Shown: in pieces, positions 16,551 through 24,895 of the stretch
How the letters are laid out: every line of letters starts with the position of its first letter
Numbering within the stretch: the stretch's first letter is position 1
NCBI GenBank assembly: GCA_964580655.1
Contig: CAZOMR010000007.1
Coordinates: 1 to 30,414 of the forward strand
Origin: CAZOMR01 sp964580655
GTDB taxonomy: Bacteria; RBG-13-61-14; CAZOMR01
Direction: 5' to 3'
Length of the DNA: 30,414 nucleotides
Notes under the pieces: model-generated
Database searches by the model: none
The model's input: the letters and a program-made list of their open reading frames with translations, nothing else
Told to the model about the DNA's origin: nothing
Program-made: the position numbers and the translations under genes

Positions 16551-16604
16551 GATCTCCTCTCCTTTTGTGAAGGGTTTCAGTCCTTCTGCCCCTTTTGCTC
16601 TGGC

Positions 16605-19600
16605 CTATTCTGCGCTCTCGCGTAGCAGTTCCATGTCCAGGCCAAGGCTTTGCAGTTCCTTGAGCAAGACATTGAATGATTCCGGCAGTCCGGTATCGAA
16701 TTGATGCTTGCCTTTGACGATTGCCTCATACATTCGGGTGCGACCCGCGATGTCATCGGACTTGACAGTGAGGAACTCCTGCAGGGTATAGGCCGCACCA
16801 TAGGCCTCAATGGCCCAGACCTCCATTTCCCCCAGACGCTGGCCTCCGAACTGGGCCTTGCCTCCGAGCGGCTGTTGCGTGACAAGCGAGTAAGGCCCGA
16901 TCGAACGAGCGTGGATTTTATCATCCACCAGATGGTGAAGCTTCATCATATACATGACGCCTACCGTCACATCCTGGTGAAAAGGCTTGCCGGTACGGCC
17001 GTCAAAGAGCACTGTCTTGCCCAGCTTCGGCATTCCGGCCTTACTTAAAAACGACTTTATCTCGTCCTCCTTGGCCCCGTCGAACACAGGGGATGTCATG
17101 GATACACCGTGCTTTAAATTCCGGGCCACATCCAGAATCTCCTCATCAGAGGCCTCATTAAGCATGTTGGCAACCTCTGGAGAATTGTAGATTTCCTTCA
17201 ACTTCTTCCGGATGATCTCCGGGCTGAATTTTTCTTTGATCATCTGTTCAATCTGCATGCCCAGCCCATAAGCGGCCCAACCGAGGTGCGCCTCAAGTAT
17301 CTGGCCCAGATTCATCCGGGAAGGCACACCCAGAGGATTCAGCACAATGTCCACCGGCGTGCCGTTCTGAAGGTAGGGCATATCCTCTTCCGGCAGAACC
17401 CTGCTTACCACTCCCTTGTTGCCGTGCCGGCCCGACATTTTGTCTCCCATATTCAATTTGCGCTTGATCGCCACATACACCTTCACCATCTTGATAACCC
17501 CTGGCGGGAGATCATCATCCCTGTAAAGGCGATTGATCTTGCCCTCGATCAACCTCTCCACAAGTTCAATCTGCTCAATAGCCCTGTCCACTATAGCCCC
17601 CACTTCCACCTCCAGCTCCGGATAAGAGGCTATCTGCAACTGGGGCCAGAGCTCCATCTTCAAATTCTTTAACAGGTCCTCCGTAATCTCCTCGTCCTTC
17701 TTGACAAGCACCTTATCTTTTCTCCGGTCCATAAGCCGCTGAGCCGTCTTCTTCTTTGCCAGAAGTCTCGCCACCTTGCGCAGGCACCCCTCTTTGATGA
17801 TACGGACCTCATCATCCTTGTCCCGAAGCAACTTCTCTGTCTCCGAATCCTTTATCATCCTGGCGCGCTCATCCTTGCTAACGCCCTTTCGAGAAAAGAC
17901 GCGCGCATCAATCACTATCCCTTCAACCCCGGGCGGGACACGCAATGAGGAGTCGCGCACATCTCCGGCCTTCTCTCCAAAAATGGCGCGCAGAAGCTTT
18001 TCTTCCGGACTGAGCTGGCTAACGCTCTTCGGGGTAATCTTCCCGACAAGGACATCCCCGGCATTGACCTCTGCGCCTATGCGCACGATGCCTGTTTCAT
18101 CGAGGTTACTGAGAGAATCCTCGCCCACATTGGGAATATCGCGCGTGATCTCCTCCTTGCCAAGCTTGGTATCCCGGGCTGTGCAATCGAACTCCTCTAT
18201 ATGCACCGATGTGAAGAGATCCTTCTTGATAATCCCCTCGCTGACCAGGATGGAGTCCTCGTAGTTATACCCGCCCCATGGCATGAAAGTCACAAGCACA
18301 TTGCGGCCCAGGGCCAATTCTCCACCGTTGGTTGCAGAGCCGTCCGCAATGATCTGACCGGCCTCAACATGGCTCCCCTTTGTCACAAACGGCCTCTGAT
18401 TGATACAAGTCCCTTGATTGGAGCGCTGAAATTTGACCAGACTGTAAATATCAGCTCCTCGTCCGCCGTCCTTTCCTCCAGATCCTTCGGCCTCGTCCGC
18501 CTCGATCACGATCCGCTTCGCGTCCACATTTACCACTGTTCCGGCGCGCCTGGCCGTTATTGCGGCCCCGGAGTCACGGGCTACAACCTCCTCGATGCCA
18601 GTACCTACTAACGGGGCCTCGCTCCTGAGCAGGGGCACGGCCTGGCGCTGCATGTTTGATCCCATCAGGGCGCGGTTGGCGTCATCGTGTTCCAGGAAGG
18701 GTATAAGGGAAGCGGCTACGCTCACCACCTGATTGGGGGACACATCCATCAGGTCCACCTGATCAGGAGGAACCATGACGAATTCGCCAGTGCGGCGCGC
18801 GCTGATCAGGTCCTGAGTAAACCTGCCATTGCGGTCAATAGGAGCGTTTGCCTGTGCAATAACATGCCCTTCCTCTTCCAGGGCGGAGAGAAATAGCACA
18901 TCCTTTTTCACCACCCCGTTTTCCACCTTCCGATAGGGCGTCTCGATGAAACCGTATTCATTTACGCGTGCGAACGAGGTAAGGCTGGAGATAAGTCCGA
19001 TGTTGGGTCCCTCGGGGGTTTCCACGGGGCAGATGCGGCCGTAATGGGTGGCGTGGACGTCGCGCACCTCGAACCCGGCTCTCTCCCGGGTTAGTCCTCC
19101 CGGCCCGAGGGCAGACAGACGGCGTTTATGAGTTATCTCACTCAGTGGGTTGGTCTGGTCCATGAACTGGCTGAGCTGGCTTGAGCCGAAGAATTCTTTG
19201 ATCACGGCCATCACGGGCTTGGCGTTGATCAGGTCGTGAGGCATAAGCATCTCCACTTCCTGGAAGCTCATCCGCTCCTTGATGGCTCTGGCCATCCGGG
19301 TCAGTCCGATCCGGAACTGGTTCTCAAGGAGTTCTCCGACTGTCCGTACCCGGCGGTTGCCAAGGTGGTCAATATCATCGGCCTCGCCGCGGCTGTCCTT
19401 CAATTCCAGGAGATGCTTGACCACGGCCATGATGTCTTCCTTGGTCAGGGTGTGGACATCCGTGGGAATGGACAGCCCCATGCGATGATTCAGCTTCATG
19501 CGCCCCACCATTGCGAGGTCATAGCGCTCAGGGTTGAAAAACAGGTTTTCGAATAGCGTGGTGGCGCTTTTTAGATTGGGCGGATCCCCCGGACGGAGCC

Positions 19601-20723
19601 AGCGGTAAATCTCAAGCTTGGCTTCCTCTGGAGAGCCGGCCTTATCCAGGAGCAGGGTGTCCCGCAGAGACGAGGAGACACTGAGGTTGTCGAAGAAAAT
19701 TACTTCAAATATCCTTATGTTGTTCTCGCGCAGTTTCTCGATCTTATCGGGGTCCAACTCCTCATTGGCCTCGAAGAGAATCTCCCCTGTTTCCTTGTTA
19801 ATAATATCATGGCTGAGCACCCGTCCGACGAGCTCATCTTCATCCATCGGGATACGGTTTATCCCGGCCTGGCTCAGTTTCTTGAGGTGGCTCTTGCGCA
19901 CCTTCTTGCCTCGGTGGATGATGATCTCGCGGGTTTCCGGATGACGGATATCCTTGGGAAGCTGTTGTCCCTCAAGAACCGCTTCATTGACCGAGCGAAA
20001 TATCTTCTTTCCTTCGAGATAGACCTTTTCCGTTTGATAAAAGAAATTGAGCAGGTCTTCGGGGGAGTAGCCCAGAGCGCGAAGGAGCACGGTGGCGGGC
20101 AATTTTCTTCTTCGGTCAATGCGGACGAAGAGTATATCGCGATGGTCGAATTCGAGGTCAATCCAGGAGCCACGGTAGGGGATTATCCGGGCGAAGTAGA
20201 GCACTTTTCCGGAGGAATGGGTCTTTCCCCGATCATGATCGAAGAACACCCCGGGGGATCGGTGAAGCTGGCTGACTATCACGCGCTCTGTGCCATTGAT
20301 GATAAAGGTCCCTTCTTCGGTCATAAGCGGGATTTCTCCAAAGTATACTTCCTGCTCCTTCACATCCCGCAGATTCTTCGTGCCTGTATCCGCGTTGATG
20401 TCCCACACGGCCAGCCGTATCTTCACCTGGACAGGGGTGCCATAGGTCATCCACCGGGTCCGACATTCCCACTCATCAAAATTAGAGTCCTCCAGACGGT
20501 AACTGACAAACTCCAGGGATGCGGTTTCATTCAGGTTTTTTATCGGGAAGACTCCGTTGAACACTGCCTGAAGTCCCTCGTTTGAGCGCTGGTCTGCTGG
20601 AAGATTTCTTTGCAAAAATCTCTCATAGCTGTTCTTTTGAACATCAATCAGGTTGGGAATATCTATAATCTTCTGAATGTGGGCAAAACTGTGTCTCAAG
20701 GCTTTCCCGTTTAATTTTGCCAT
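16605..20723 (-). CDS. rpoB: RNA polymerase beta subunit
   Basis: This is the beta subunit of RNA polymerase, 1372 residues. The rifampicin-binding cluster FGSSQLSQFMDQTNPLSEIT and HKRRLSALGPGGL is wild type at the positions equivalent to E. coli D516, H526 and S531 (seen). Other landmarks are ICPVETPEGPNIGLI, MPWGGYNYEDSI and KMSGRHGNKGVVS. The C-terminus ends PESFNVLLKELQSLGLDMEL. The ATG start gives MAKLNGKALRHSFAHIQKII, with GGGAGAAAAGT ahead of it. It begins 55 bases after rplL with a hairpin in the gap. Confidence 0.99.
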   Translation of the reverse strand: MAKLNGKALRHSFAHIQKIIDIPNLIDVQKNSYERFLQRNLPADQRSNEGLQAVFNGVFPIKNLNETASLEFVSYRLEDSNFDEWECRTRWMTYGTPVQVKIRLAVWDINADTGTKNLRDVKEQEVYFGEIPLMTEEGTFIINGTERVIVSQLHRSPGVFFDHDRGKTHSSGKVLYFARIIPYRGSWIDLEFDHRDILFVRIDRRRKLPATVLLRALGYSPEDLLNFFYQTEKVYLEGKKIFRSVNEAVLEGQQLPKDIRHPETREIIIHRGKKVRKSHLKKLSQAGINRIPMDEDELVGRVLSHDIINKETGEILFEANEELDPDKIEKLRENNIRIFEVIFFDNLSVSSSLRDTLLLDKAGSPEEAKLEIYRWLRPGDPPNLKSATTLFENLFFNPERYDLAMVGRMKLNHRMGLSIPTDVHTLTKEDIMAVVKHLLELKDSRGEADDIDHLGNRRVRTVGELLENQFRIGLTRMARAIKERMSFQEVEMLMPHDLINAKPVMAVIKEFFGSSQLSQFMDQTNPLSEITHKRRLSALGPGGLTRERAGFEVRDVHATHYGRICPVETPEGPNIGLISSLTSFARVNEYGFIETPYRKVENGVVKKDVLFLSALEEEGHVIAQANAPIDRNGRFTQDLISARRTGEFVMVPPDQVDLMDVSPNQVVSVAASLIPFLEHDDANRALMGSNMQRQAVPLLRSEAPLVGTGIEEVVARDSGAAITARRAGTVVNVDAKRIVIEADEAEGSGGKDGGRGADIYSLVKFQRSNQGTCINQRPFVTKGSHVEAGQIIADGSATNGGELALGRNVLVTFMPWGGYNYEDSILVSEGIIKKDLFTSVHIEEFDCTARDTKLGKEEITRDIPNVGEDSLSNLDETGIVRIGAEVNAGDVLVGKITPKSVSQLSPEEKLLRAIFGEKAGDVRDSSLRVPPGVEGIVIDARVFSRKGVSKDERARMIKDSETEKLLRDKDDEVRIIKEGCLRKVARLLAKKKTAQRLMDRRKDKVLVKKDEEITEDLLKNLKMELWPQLQIASYPELEVEVGAIVDRAIEQIELVERLIEGKINRLYRDDDLPPGVIKMVKVYVAIKRKLNMGDKMSGRHGNKGVVSRVLPEEDMPYLQNGTPVDIVLNPLGVPSRMNLGQILEAHLGWAAYGLGMQIEQMIKEKFSPEIIRKKLKEIYNSPEVANMLNEASDEEILDVARNLKHGVSMTSPVFDGAKEDEIKSFLSKAGMPKLGKTVLFDGRTGKPFHQDVTVGVMYMMKLHHLVDDKIHARSIGPYSLVTQQPLGGKAQFGGQRLGEMEVWAIEAYGAAYTLQEFLTVKSDDIAGRTRMYEAIVKGKHQFDTGLPESFNVLLKELQSLGLDMELLRESAE

Positions 20724-20737
20724 ACTTTTCTCCCTTA

Positions 20738-20755
20738 CGTAGCGGATCGGCTACG
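20738..20755 (-). promoter_or_regulatory. Hairpin in the rplL-rpoB spacer
   Basis: CGTAGC and GCTACG form a perfect 6-bp stem around a 6-base loop, 15 bases before the rpoB ATG. In E. coli this spacer holds an attenuator and an RNase III site that lower rpoB relative to L7/L12. A similar role is possible here (inference). There is no following T-run. Confidence 0.4.
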
Positions 20756-20778
20756 CTGAGCTTTTTAGCTTCGCCCCC

Positions 20779-21276
20779 TTATTTAATCTCCACCTTTGCT
20801 CCAACCGCCTCGAGCTTCTTCTTTATCTCCTCGGCCTCGGCCTTGGGAATATCTTCCTTGATCGCTTGCGGTACGCCCTCTACCAGCGCCTTCGCCTCCT
20901 TGAGACCGAGTGCGGTTATCGCTCGAATCTCCTTGATTACATTAATTCTCTTTTCTCCCACCGAAACCAGCATCGGCGTAAACTCCGTCTTTTCCTCCTC
21001 AGCCTCGGCCTCGCCGGCTGGCATCGCGGAAGCAGGCATTGCCACACCAGCCGCGGCTGTTACACCATAGCGCTCCTCGAATTCCTTGATAAACTCGCTC
21101 AATTCCAAGAGATTCAGGCTGTCGAAAAACTCGAACACCTGCTCCTTGCTGATCCCGTCTGCGGCCTTTCCCGTAGACCCTTCGGACTTCCCTGCCGAGG
21201 TCTTTTTTGCCTTCTCTTCTTTTTTCTCGGCCTCGGGCTCCTGTGTTTTCACCTGTTCTTTCTCCTCTTCTACCAT
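20779..21276 (-). CDS. rplL: Ribosomal protein L7/L12 with charged N-terminal extension
   Basis: L7/L12 is the multicopy stalk protein that recruits and activates EF-G and EF-Tu. The standard protein begins near residue 42: the dimerising N-terminal domain (SKEQVFEFFDSLNLLELSEF, KEFEERYGVTAAAG), an Ala/Pro-rich hinge, and the factor-binding domain (EKRINVIKEIRAITALGLKE, AKALVEGVPQAIKEDIPKAE). The product is 165 residues, about 40 more than usual. The extra N-terminal part is rich in Glu, Lys and Ala. The start is well supported: an AAGGAGAAGG Shine-Dalgarno stands just before the ATG, and no better start lies near residue 42. It follows rplJ by 21 bases. Confidence 0.96.
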   Translation of the reverse strand: MVEEEKEQVKTQEPEAEKKEEKAKKTSAGKSEGSTGKAADGISKEQVFEFFDSLNLLELSEFIKEFEERYGVTAAAGVAMPASAMPAGEAEAEEEKTEFTPMLVSVGEKRINVIKEIRAITALGLKEAKALVEGVPQAIKEDIPKAEAEEIKKKLEAVGAKVEIK

Positions 21277-21297
21277 GACACCTTCTCCTTCTATTCC

Positions 21298-21840
21298 TCA
21301 AATCCTGGATTCATTTTCAACTCGAGAGTGCTTTTGCTCCTTGAGGGCAAAAAGCACTCCAGCCATGTTCCGGGGCATGGCTGAAATCACGCCTAACAAG
21401 TGTCCGGGTCCTGATTTCAGTGCCCCTGCCAGCATGGCCAGGAGTTCCTCCCTGCCCGGAAGACGGCTGATAGCCTCAATCTGCCGCGCAGAATAGAGTT
21501 TTCCGCAGATGACGCCGCCTTTGATCTTCAGGGCCTCATTGCTTTTTGCGAACTCGGCGAGAACCCGAGCGGGTATGGAGACTTCCGAGGCATGTAAGGC
21601 TATCGCGGTCGGACCTTCCAGCGAGCTTGACGCCCCGGCCATGTCAGTATCCTGCGCCGCGAGCCCCAATAGCCTATTCTTCACAACCCGGAATTCCACT
21701 CCTTGCTCCCGTAACCTCCGTCGCAGTTCGCTCATGCTCTCCACATTCAAGCCCCGATAGTCTGTCATTATCAGCACCTCGGACTCCTCAAACCTCCTAC
21801 GCAAATAAGTAACAAGTTTCTCTTTGTCAGCCTTGTTCAA
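21298..21840 (-). CDS. rplJ: Ribosomal protein L10, TTG start
   Basis: L10 anchors the L7/L12 dimers to the ribosome and, with L12, represses its own operon by binding the leader RNA. The 180-residue protein begins NKADKEKLVTYLRRRFEESE, then VLIMTDYRGLNVESMSELRR and VEFRVVKNRLLGLA (seen). The C-terminal helix that binds L12 is present (LLGVISAMPRNMAGVLFALK). The start codon is TTG with AAAGGAGGGGG about ten bases upstream; no ATG preserves the conserved N-terminus. Confidence 0.97.
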   Translation of the reverse strand: MNKADKEKLVTYLRRRFEESEVLIMTDYRGLNVESMSELRRRLREQGVEFRVVKNRLLGLAAQDTDMAGASSSLEGPTAIALHASEVSIPARVLAEFAKSNEALKIKGGVICGKLYSARQIEAISRLPGREELLAMLAGALKSGPGHLLGVISAMPRNMAGVLFALKEQKHSRVENESRI

Positions 21841-21861
21841 AAATCTATCCCCCTCCTTTCA

Positions 21862-21898
21862 ATTTTGATCCCTTTCGGAATCTCTGTTCTATCAAAAT
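21862..21898 (-). promoter_or_regulatory. Alternative hairpins just before the rplJ ribosome-binding site
   Basis: Minus-strand ATTTTGAT and ATCAAAAT (21891-21898 with 21862-21869) can form an 8-bp stem. The segment between them can instead fold as GATTCC-GAAA-GGGATC (21867-21882), closed by a GNRA tetraloop. The two folds share bases 21867-21869, so they exclude one another. They lie directly upstream of the rplJ Shine-Dalgarno and could tune initiation along with the L10 leader (inference). Confidence 0.35.
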
Positions 21899-21974
21899 CT
21901 CGGGGGACCATTTCTTTTTTATCTGGAAAATCCCGAAGGTTTGATTTAACCTCCAGGATTCTTCTCCATTTATC

Positions 21975-22095
21975 CCCCATCTCGGCAGGCCGGATTTTTT
22001 CCGTTTAATCCGGAGAATATCTTGACCCACGATTCAGATCATCCAGACCCCCTGGGCCCTTCCAGAACCTGCTGTCTTTGACAGATGATAATCTA
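21975..22095 (-). ncRNA. L10 leader RNA (rplJ autoregulatory element)
   Basis: The 321-base gap between rplA and rplJ holds a recognisable L10 leader. Its 5' hallmark CTGTCAAAGACAGCAGG is at 22069-22085 and its 3' partner CCTGCCGAGAT is at 21979-21989, closing a long helical arm in which the CAGCAGG/CCTGC ends pair. This is the kink-turn structure bound by the L10-L12 complex in other bacteria (established family). The rest of the gap has short hairpins and a possible promoter, and no credible gene. Confidence 0.85.
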
Positions 22096-22111
22096 ACCTT
22101 CCTTGCCTTCT

Positions 22112-22141
22112 TTTACACCTGAAAAAACCCGGATATGTTAA
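22112..22141 (-). promoter_or_regulatory. Possible promoter for rplJ-rplL-rpoBC
   Basis: TTAACA (22136-22141) and TGTAAA (22112-22117) are 18 bases apart on the minus strand, matching the sigma70 boxes at 5/6 and 4/6 positions. It would start transcription just upstream of the L10 leader, as the PL10 promoter does in E. coli. The match is moderate and this is an inference. Confidence 0.4.
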
Positions 22142-22161
22142 CGCCGACACCCCGGCGGAAT

Positions 22162-22872
22162 TTACGCCGCGCTCTGTAACTGGCGCAGACCCTGTGGGTC
22201 CAACTTGATTCCCGGTCCCATGGTTGTGGAAATTGTCACGGACTTTATGTAAGTCCCCTTAGCCGTGTCAGGCCGGGCACGCAGGATGCTCTCTGCGATG
22301 GCGGAAAAGTTTTCCCGCAACTTAGCCTCGCCAAAGCTGATTTTGCCGATCGGGCAATGAACGATCCCGGTTTTATCCACCCGGAACTCCACCTTGCCCT
22401 TTTTCAACTCATTAACCACTCGGGTCACATCATCCGTCACTGTTCCGGACTTGGGATTAGGCATGAGCCCCCTCGGACCTAAAATCTTTCCGAGCCTTGA
22501 AACCTGACTCATCATATCCCGCGTGGCCACAGCCCGGTCGAATTCCATCCAGCCTTCCTGAATTTTCTTGATCAACTCGTCCGAACCAACGTGATCCGCT
22601 CCCGCGTCCCTTGCATCCTTTTCCTTCTCCCCCTTGGCAAAAACCAGTACCCGCACCGGCTTGCCCAGCCCATGAGGCAGAACCGTGGTGCCTCGCACCA
22701 TCTGCTCCGCACGCCGCGGGTCCACCCCCAATCGAAAAGCCACATCCACTGTCTCGTCAAATTTGGCCGCCTTTAGCCCGCAAACCAGTTTAAATGCTTC
22801 ATCCAGTGAATACAGCCTGGCACGGTCAACATTCTTGCGAAGCTCCCTATAATTCTTCCCTCGTCTGCGCAT
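22162..22872 (-). CDS. rplA: Ribosomal protein L1
   Basis: L1 forms the mobile stalk at the E site and in many bacteria represses the L11-L1 message. The 236-residue protein has FDETVDVAFRLGVDPRRAEQ, VRGTTVLPHGLGKPVRVLVF, GRILGPRGLMPNPK-type KILGPRGLMPNPKSGTVTDD, and a C-terminal TYIKSVTISTTMGPGIKLD (seen). It follows rplK by 50 bases. Normal length and ends. Confidence 0.98.
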   Translation of the reverse strand: MRRRGKNYRELRKNVDRARLYSLDEAFKLVCGLKAAKFDETVDVAFRLGVDPRRAEQMVRGTTVLPHGLGKPVRVLVFAKGEKEKDARDAGADHVGSDELIKKIQEGWMEFDRAVATRDMMSQVSRLGKILGPRGLMPNPKSGTVTDDVTRVVNELKKGKVEFRVDKTGIVHCPIGKISFGEAKLRENFSAIAESILRARPDTAKGTYIKSVTISTTMGPGIKLDPQGLRQLQSAA

Positions 22873-22922
22873 CTCCTTGCCTTTCAGAGAAAAATCTCGC
22901 TGATCCCCCAGGCCCCTCGGAC

Positions 22923-23345
22923 TTATACGACCTGAATCCCCATACTCCGGGCAGTTCCCTCGATGATCTTCACCGCATTTTCAACATCATTGGCATTGAG
23001 GTCCTTGTATTTAAGCTCGGCTATCTGGCGGACCTGCTCTTTAGTCACCTGACCCACGCTGGCACGATTGGGCTCGGGTGAGCCCTTGGCGATCTTGGCC
23101 GCCTTCTTTAAAAGCACGCTGGCCGGAGGGCTCTTGGTGGTGAATTTAAAGGATCGGTCCGCATACACAGTCACCACTACCGGAATTATTATCCCGGGTT
23201 CATCCTTTGAGGTACGAGCATTAAACTGCTTTATGAACTCGCCGATGTTCACCCCTTGCTGGCCCAGGGCCGGGCCCACAGGCGGGCTGGCCGTTGCCTG
23301 TCCCGCTGGCACCTGCAATTTCACCTTGGCCAAGACCTTCTTCAT
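22923..23345 (-). CDS. rplK: Ribosomal protein L11
   Basis: L11 is at the GTPase-associated centre and is the target of thiostrepton and the sensor partner of RelA. The 140-residue protein contains VKLQVPAGQATASPPVGPAL and GQQGVNIGEFIKQFNART. It then has FTTKSPPASVLLKKAAKIAK, with the two prolines of the thiostrepton-binding domain, and the C-terminal GTARSMGIQV (seen). It starts 13 bases after nusG. Confidence 0.98.
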   Translation of the reverse strand: MKKVLAKVKLQVPAGQATASPPVGPALGQQGVNIGEFIKQFNARTSKDEPGIIIPVVVTVYADRSFKFTTKSPPASVLLKKAAKIAKGSPEPNRASVGQVTKEQVRQIAELKYKDLNANDVENAVKIIEGTARSMGIQVV

Positions 23346-23358
23346 CTTCCGGAAAACC

Positions 23359-23904
23359 TCATCCTTTCTCTACCTGAACGAAATCCAGTTCTACGGGGGT
23401 CTGGCGGCCGAAGATACTCACGAGAACGCGAAGCTTGTTCTTCTCAGGCTTAACCTCATCCACTATCCCGTTAAAGCTGGCAAAGGGCCCATTCACTACC
23501 CGGACGACCTCCCCGCGCTCGAACATCTCCTTGGGCTTGGGCCGCTGTGAATCCTCTGAAATTCTCTGCGTCAGCCGTTGTGCTTCCTCGTCAGGAATCG
23601 AGACAGGCTGGCCTTGCCCCCCCACGAACCCGGTTACCTTCGGAGTGTTCTTGACCAAACTATAGGTATCATCATTAAGCACCATCCGCACCAGCATATA
23701 CCCCGGAAAATACTTTCTCTGACTGACCTTCCGCTTACCTCCTACCAGACCCACAACTTCCTCCGCCGGGATCAGAACCTCTTGGAAAAGCCCTTGCAAT
23801 TCCGGGGCCTGCTTGATCCGGCCCTCAAGCGCTTCCTTGGCCTTGTATTCAAAACCGGAATAGGTATGAACCACATACCATCTCATAGCCTCCTGTTGGG
23901 CCAT
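23359..23904 (-). CDS. nusG: Transcription elongation/antitermination factor NusG
   Basis: NusG binds RNA polymerase through its N-terminal NGN domain and Rho or S10 through its C-terminal KOW domain. The NGN domain reads MRWYVVHTYSGFEYKAKEAL, with RKYFPGYMLVRM and the KVTGFVGG segment. The KOW domain is ERGEVVRVVNGPFASFNGIV (seen). I begin it at the ATG of MAQQEAMRWY because GAAGGAG lies right upstream. An earlier in-frame ATG ten codons up, with a weaker GGA, would add only a short tail. The product is 181 residues. The genes secE and rplK flank it. Confidence 0.97.
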   Translation of the reverse strand: MAQQEAMRWYVVHTYSGFEYKAKEALEGRIKQAPELQGLFQEVLIPAEEVVGLVGGKRKVSQRKYFPGYMLVRMVLNDDTYSLVKNTPKVTGFVGGQGQPVSIPDEEAQRLTQRISEDSQRPKPKEMFERGEVVRVVNGPFASFNGIVDEVKPEKNKLRVLVSIFGRQTPVELDFVQVEKG

Positions 23905-23944
23905 GACCTCTCCTTCGTGCGCTGTCTCGTCCATTCCTACATTC

Positions 23945-24325
23945 CTAGAGAAGTAGCTTCATCGCAAAATCGAGTATCTTGTCAAAAATCCACAGGACAA
24001 GGGCAACGACCAGGGTCATGACCCCAACCACGATCGTGGAACCGCGCAGTTCCTTCCAGTTGGGCCAGCTTACCTTCTTCAACTCCACGATCACCTCGTT
24101 AGAGAAACGGTTGGCCTGCTCGTTCCTCCATACAAGCACCCCTATCAGGGCCGTTATGCCAGCGGCCAGAAGACCGAGAAGGTTCTCAAGGGGGATGCCG
24201 AAGACAACCTCTCCCGGCAACAAAAGCTCCATGATCGAGCCGAAGAACCTCCACAACACGAACCAGACCACAAGGCCAAGCCCCACAAAAGAGTAAAGCG
24301 CGACTCGCTGGTTATCTATCGCCAT
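23945..24325 (-). CDS. secE: Preprotein translocase subunit SecE, three-TM form
   Basis: SecE clamps SecY in the protein-export channel. The 126-residue protein has three hydrophobic segments: VALYSFVGLGLVVWFVLW, LLGLLAAGITALIGVLVW and the C-terminal TIVVGVMTLVVALVLWIFD. The conserved amphipathic stretch EVIVELKKVSWPNWKELRGS precedes the last (seen). This resembles the three-TM E. coli form; most bacteria have only the last segment. The ATG giving MAIDNQRVALYS is chosen because upstream in-frame codons lie inside the tRNA-Trp gene. Its GGGA Shine-Dalgarno begins right after the tRNA CCA. Confidence 0.95.
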   Translation of the reverse strand: MAIDNQRVALYSFVGLGLVVWFVLWRFFGSIMELLLPGEVVFGIPLENLLGLLAAGITALIGVLVWRNEQANRFSNEVIVELKKVSWPNWKELRGSTIVVGVMTLVVALVLWIFDKILDFAMKLLL

Positions 24326-24334
24326 TTCATTCCC

Positions 24335-24410
24335 TGGCAGGCCAGGAGGGACTCGAACCCCCAACCGTCGGATTTGGAGTCCGGTGCTCTACCAATTGAG
24401 CTACTGGCCT
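24335..24410 (-). tRNA. tRNA-Trp (anticodon CCA)
   Basis: The 76-base cloverleaf has a perfect acceptor stem AGGCCAG/CTGGCCT, T-loop GTTCGAGTC and anticodon CCA in the loop ACTCCAAAT. The 3' CCA is encoded (24335-24337). It lies between rpmG, 14 bases upstream, and secE, whose ATG is 9 bases downstream. It must therefore be cut out of a shared transcript. Confidence 0.95.
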
Positions 24411-24424
24411 GCACAACCTGCCCC

Positions 24425-24586
24425 TCATTTAACCTCTTTGTGAACCGTGTGATGCCGACACCGAGGACAATATTTCTTCAGCGTAAGGCGATCTTGAGTG
24501 TTCTTCTTGTTCTTCATGGTCGTATAATTGCGCTCCTTGCACTCCTCGCAAGCCATCGTCACAACAATTCGGACATCCTTGGCCAT
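24425..24586 (-). CDS. rpmG: Ribosomal protein L33, zinc-binding form
   Basis: This small 50S protein (53 residues) sits near the E site. It reads MAKDVRIVVTMACEECKERN, then YTTMKNKKNTQDRLTLKKYC and ends HHTVHKEVK (seen). The two CxxC pairs, CEEC and CPRC, are the zinc-ribbon ligands of the C+ form of L33. A GGAG Shine-Dalgarno is just before the ATG. Its place upstream of tRNA-Trp, secE and nusG is a common bacterial arrangement. Confidence 0.96.
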   Translation of the reverse strand: MAKDVRIVVTMACEECKERNYTTMKNKKNTQDRLTLKKYCPRCRHHTVHKEVK

Positions 24587-24654
24587 TTTCTCCGCTCACT
24601 CTAATCTTCTGTTACTGCTCCCGCGAACCCATCACCCATTAAATCAGATACCTC

Positions 24655-24727
<73 letters not shown>

Positions 24728-24895
24728 ATTCACAATCTCTTAAGATTGAACGCCTGCATCCAGGCTTTAGATTCTCCAATGCTCTTTCCCTCATAAGCGA
24801 TAGAATGAAATGCTCTCGGTCCTTCTAATGTTCACTCCGTAAGCCTGCTCACAGCTTCTGCCTCTTAAGCTCCCTCTTGCTTTTCCGCTTCCGCC

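Noticed and set aside
21845..22030. A 61-codon minus-strand open frame in the rplA-rplJ gap
   Set aside because: It runs through the L10 leader RNA; its sequence is explained by the leader and shows no protein family.
22120..22160. Small CGCCG/CGGCG hairpin and downstream T-run after rplA as a terminator
   Set aside because: The T-run starts more than ten bases after the stem, so it does not have the form of an intrinsic terminator.
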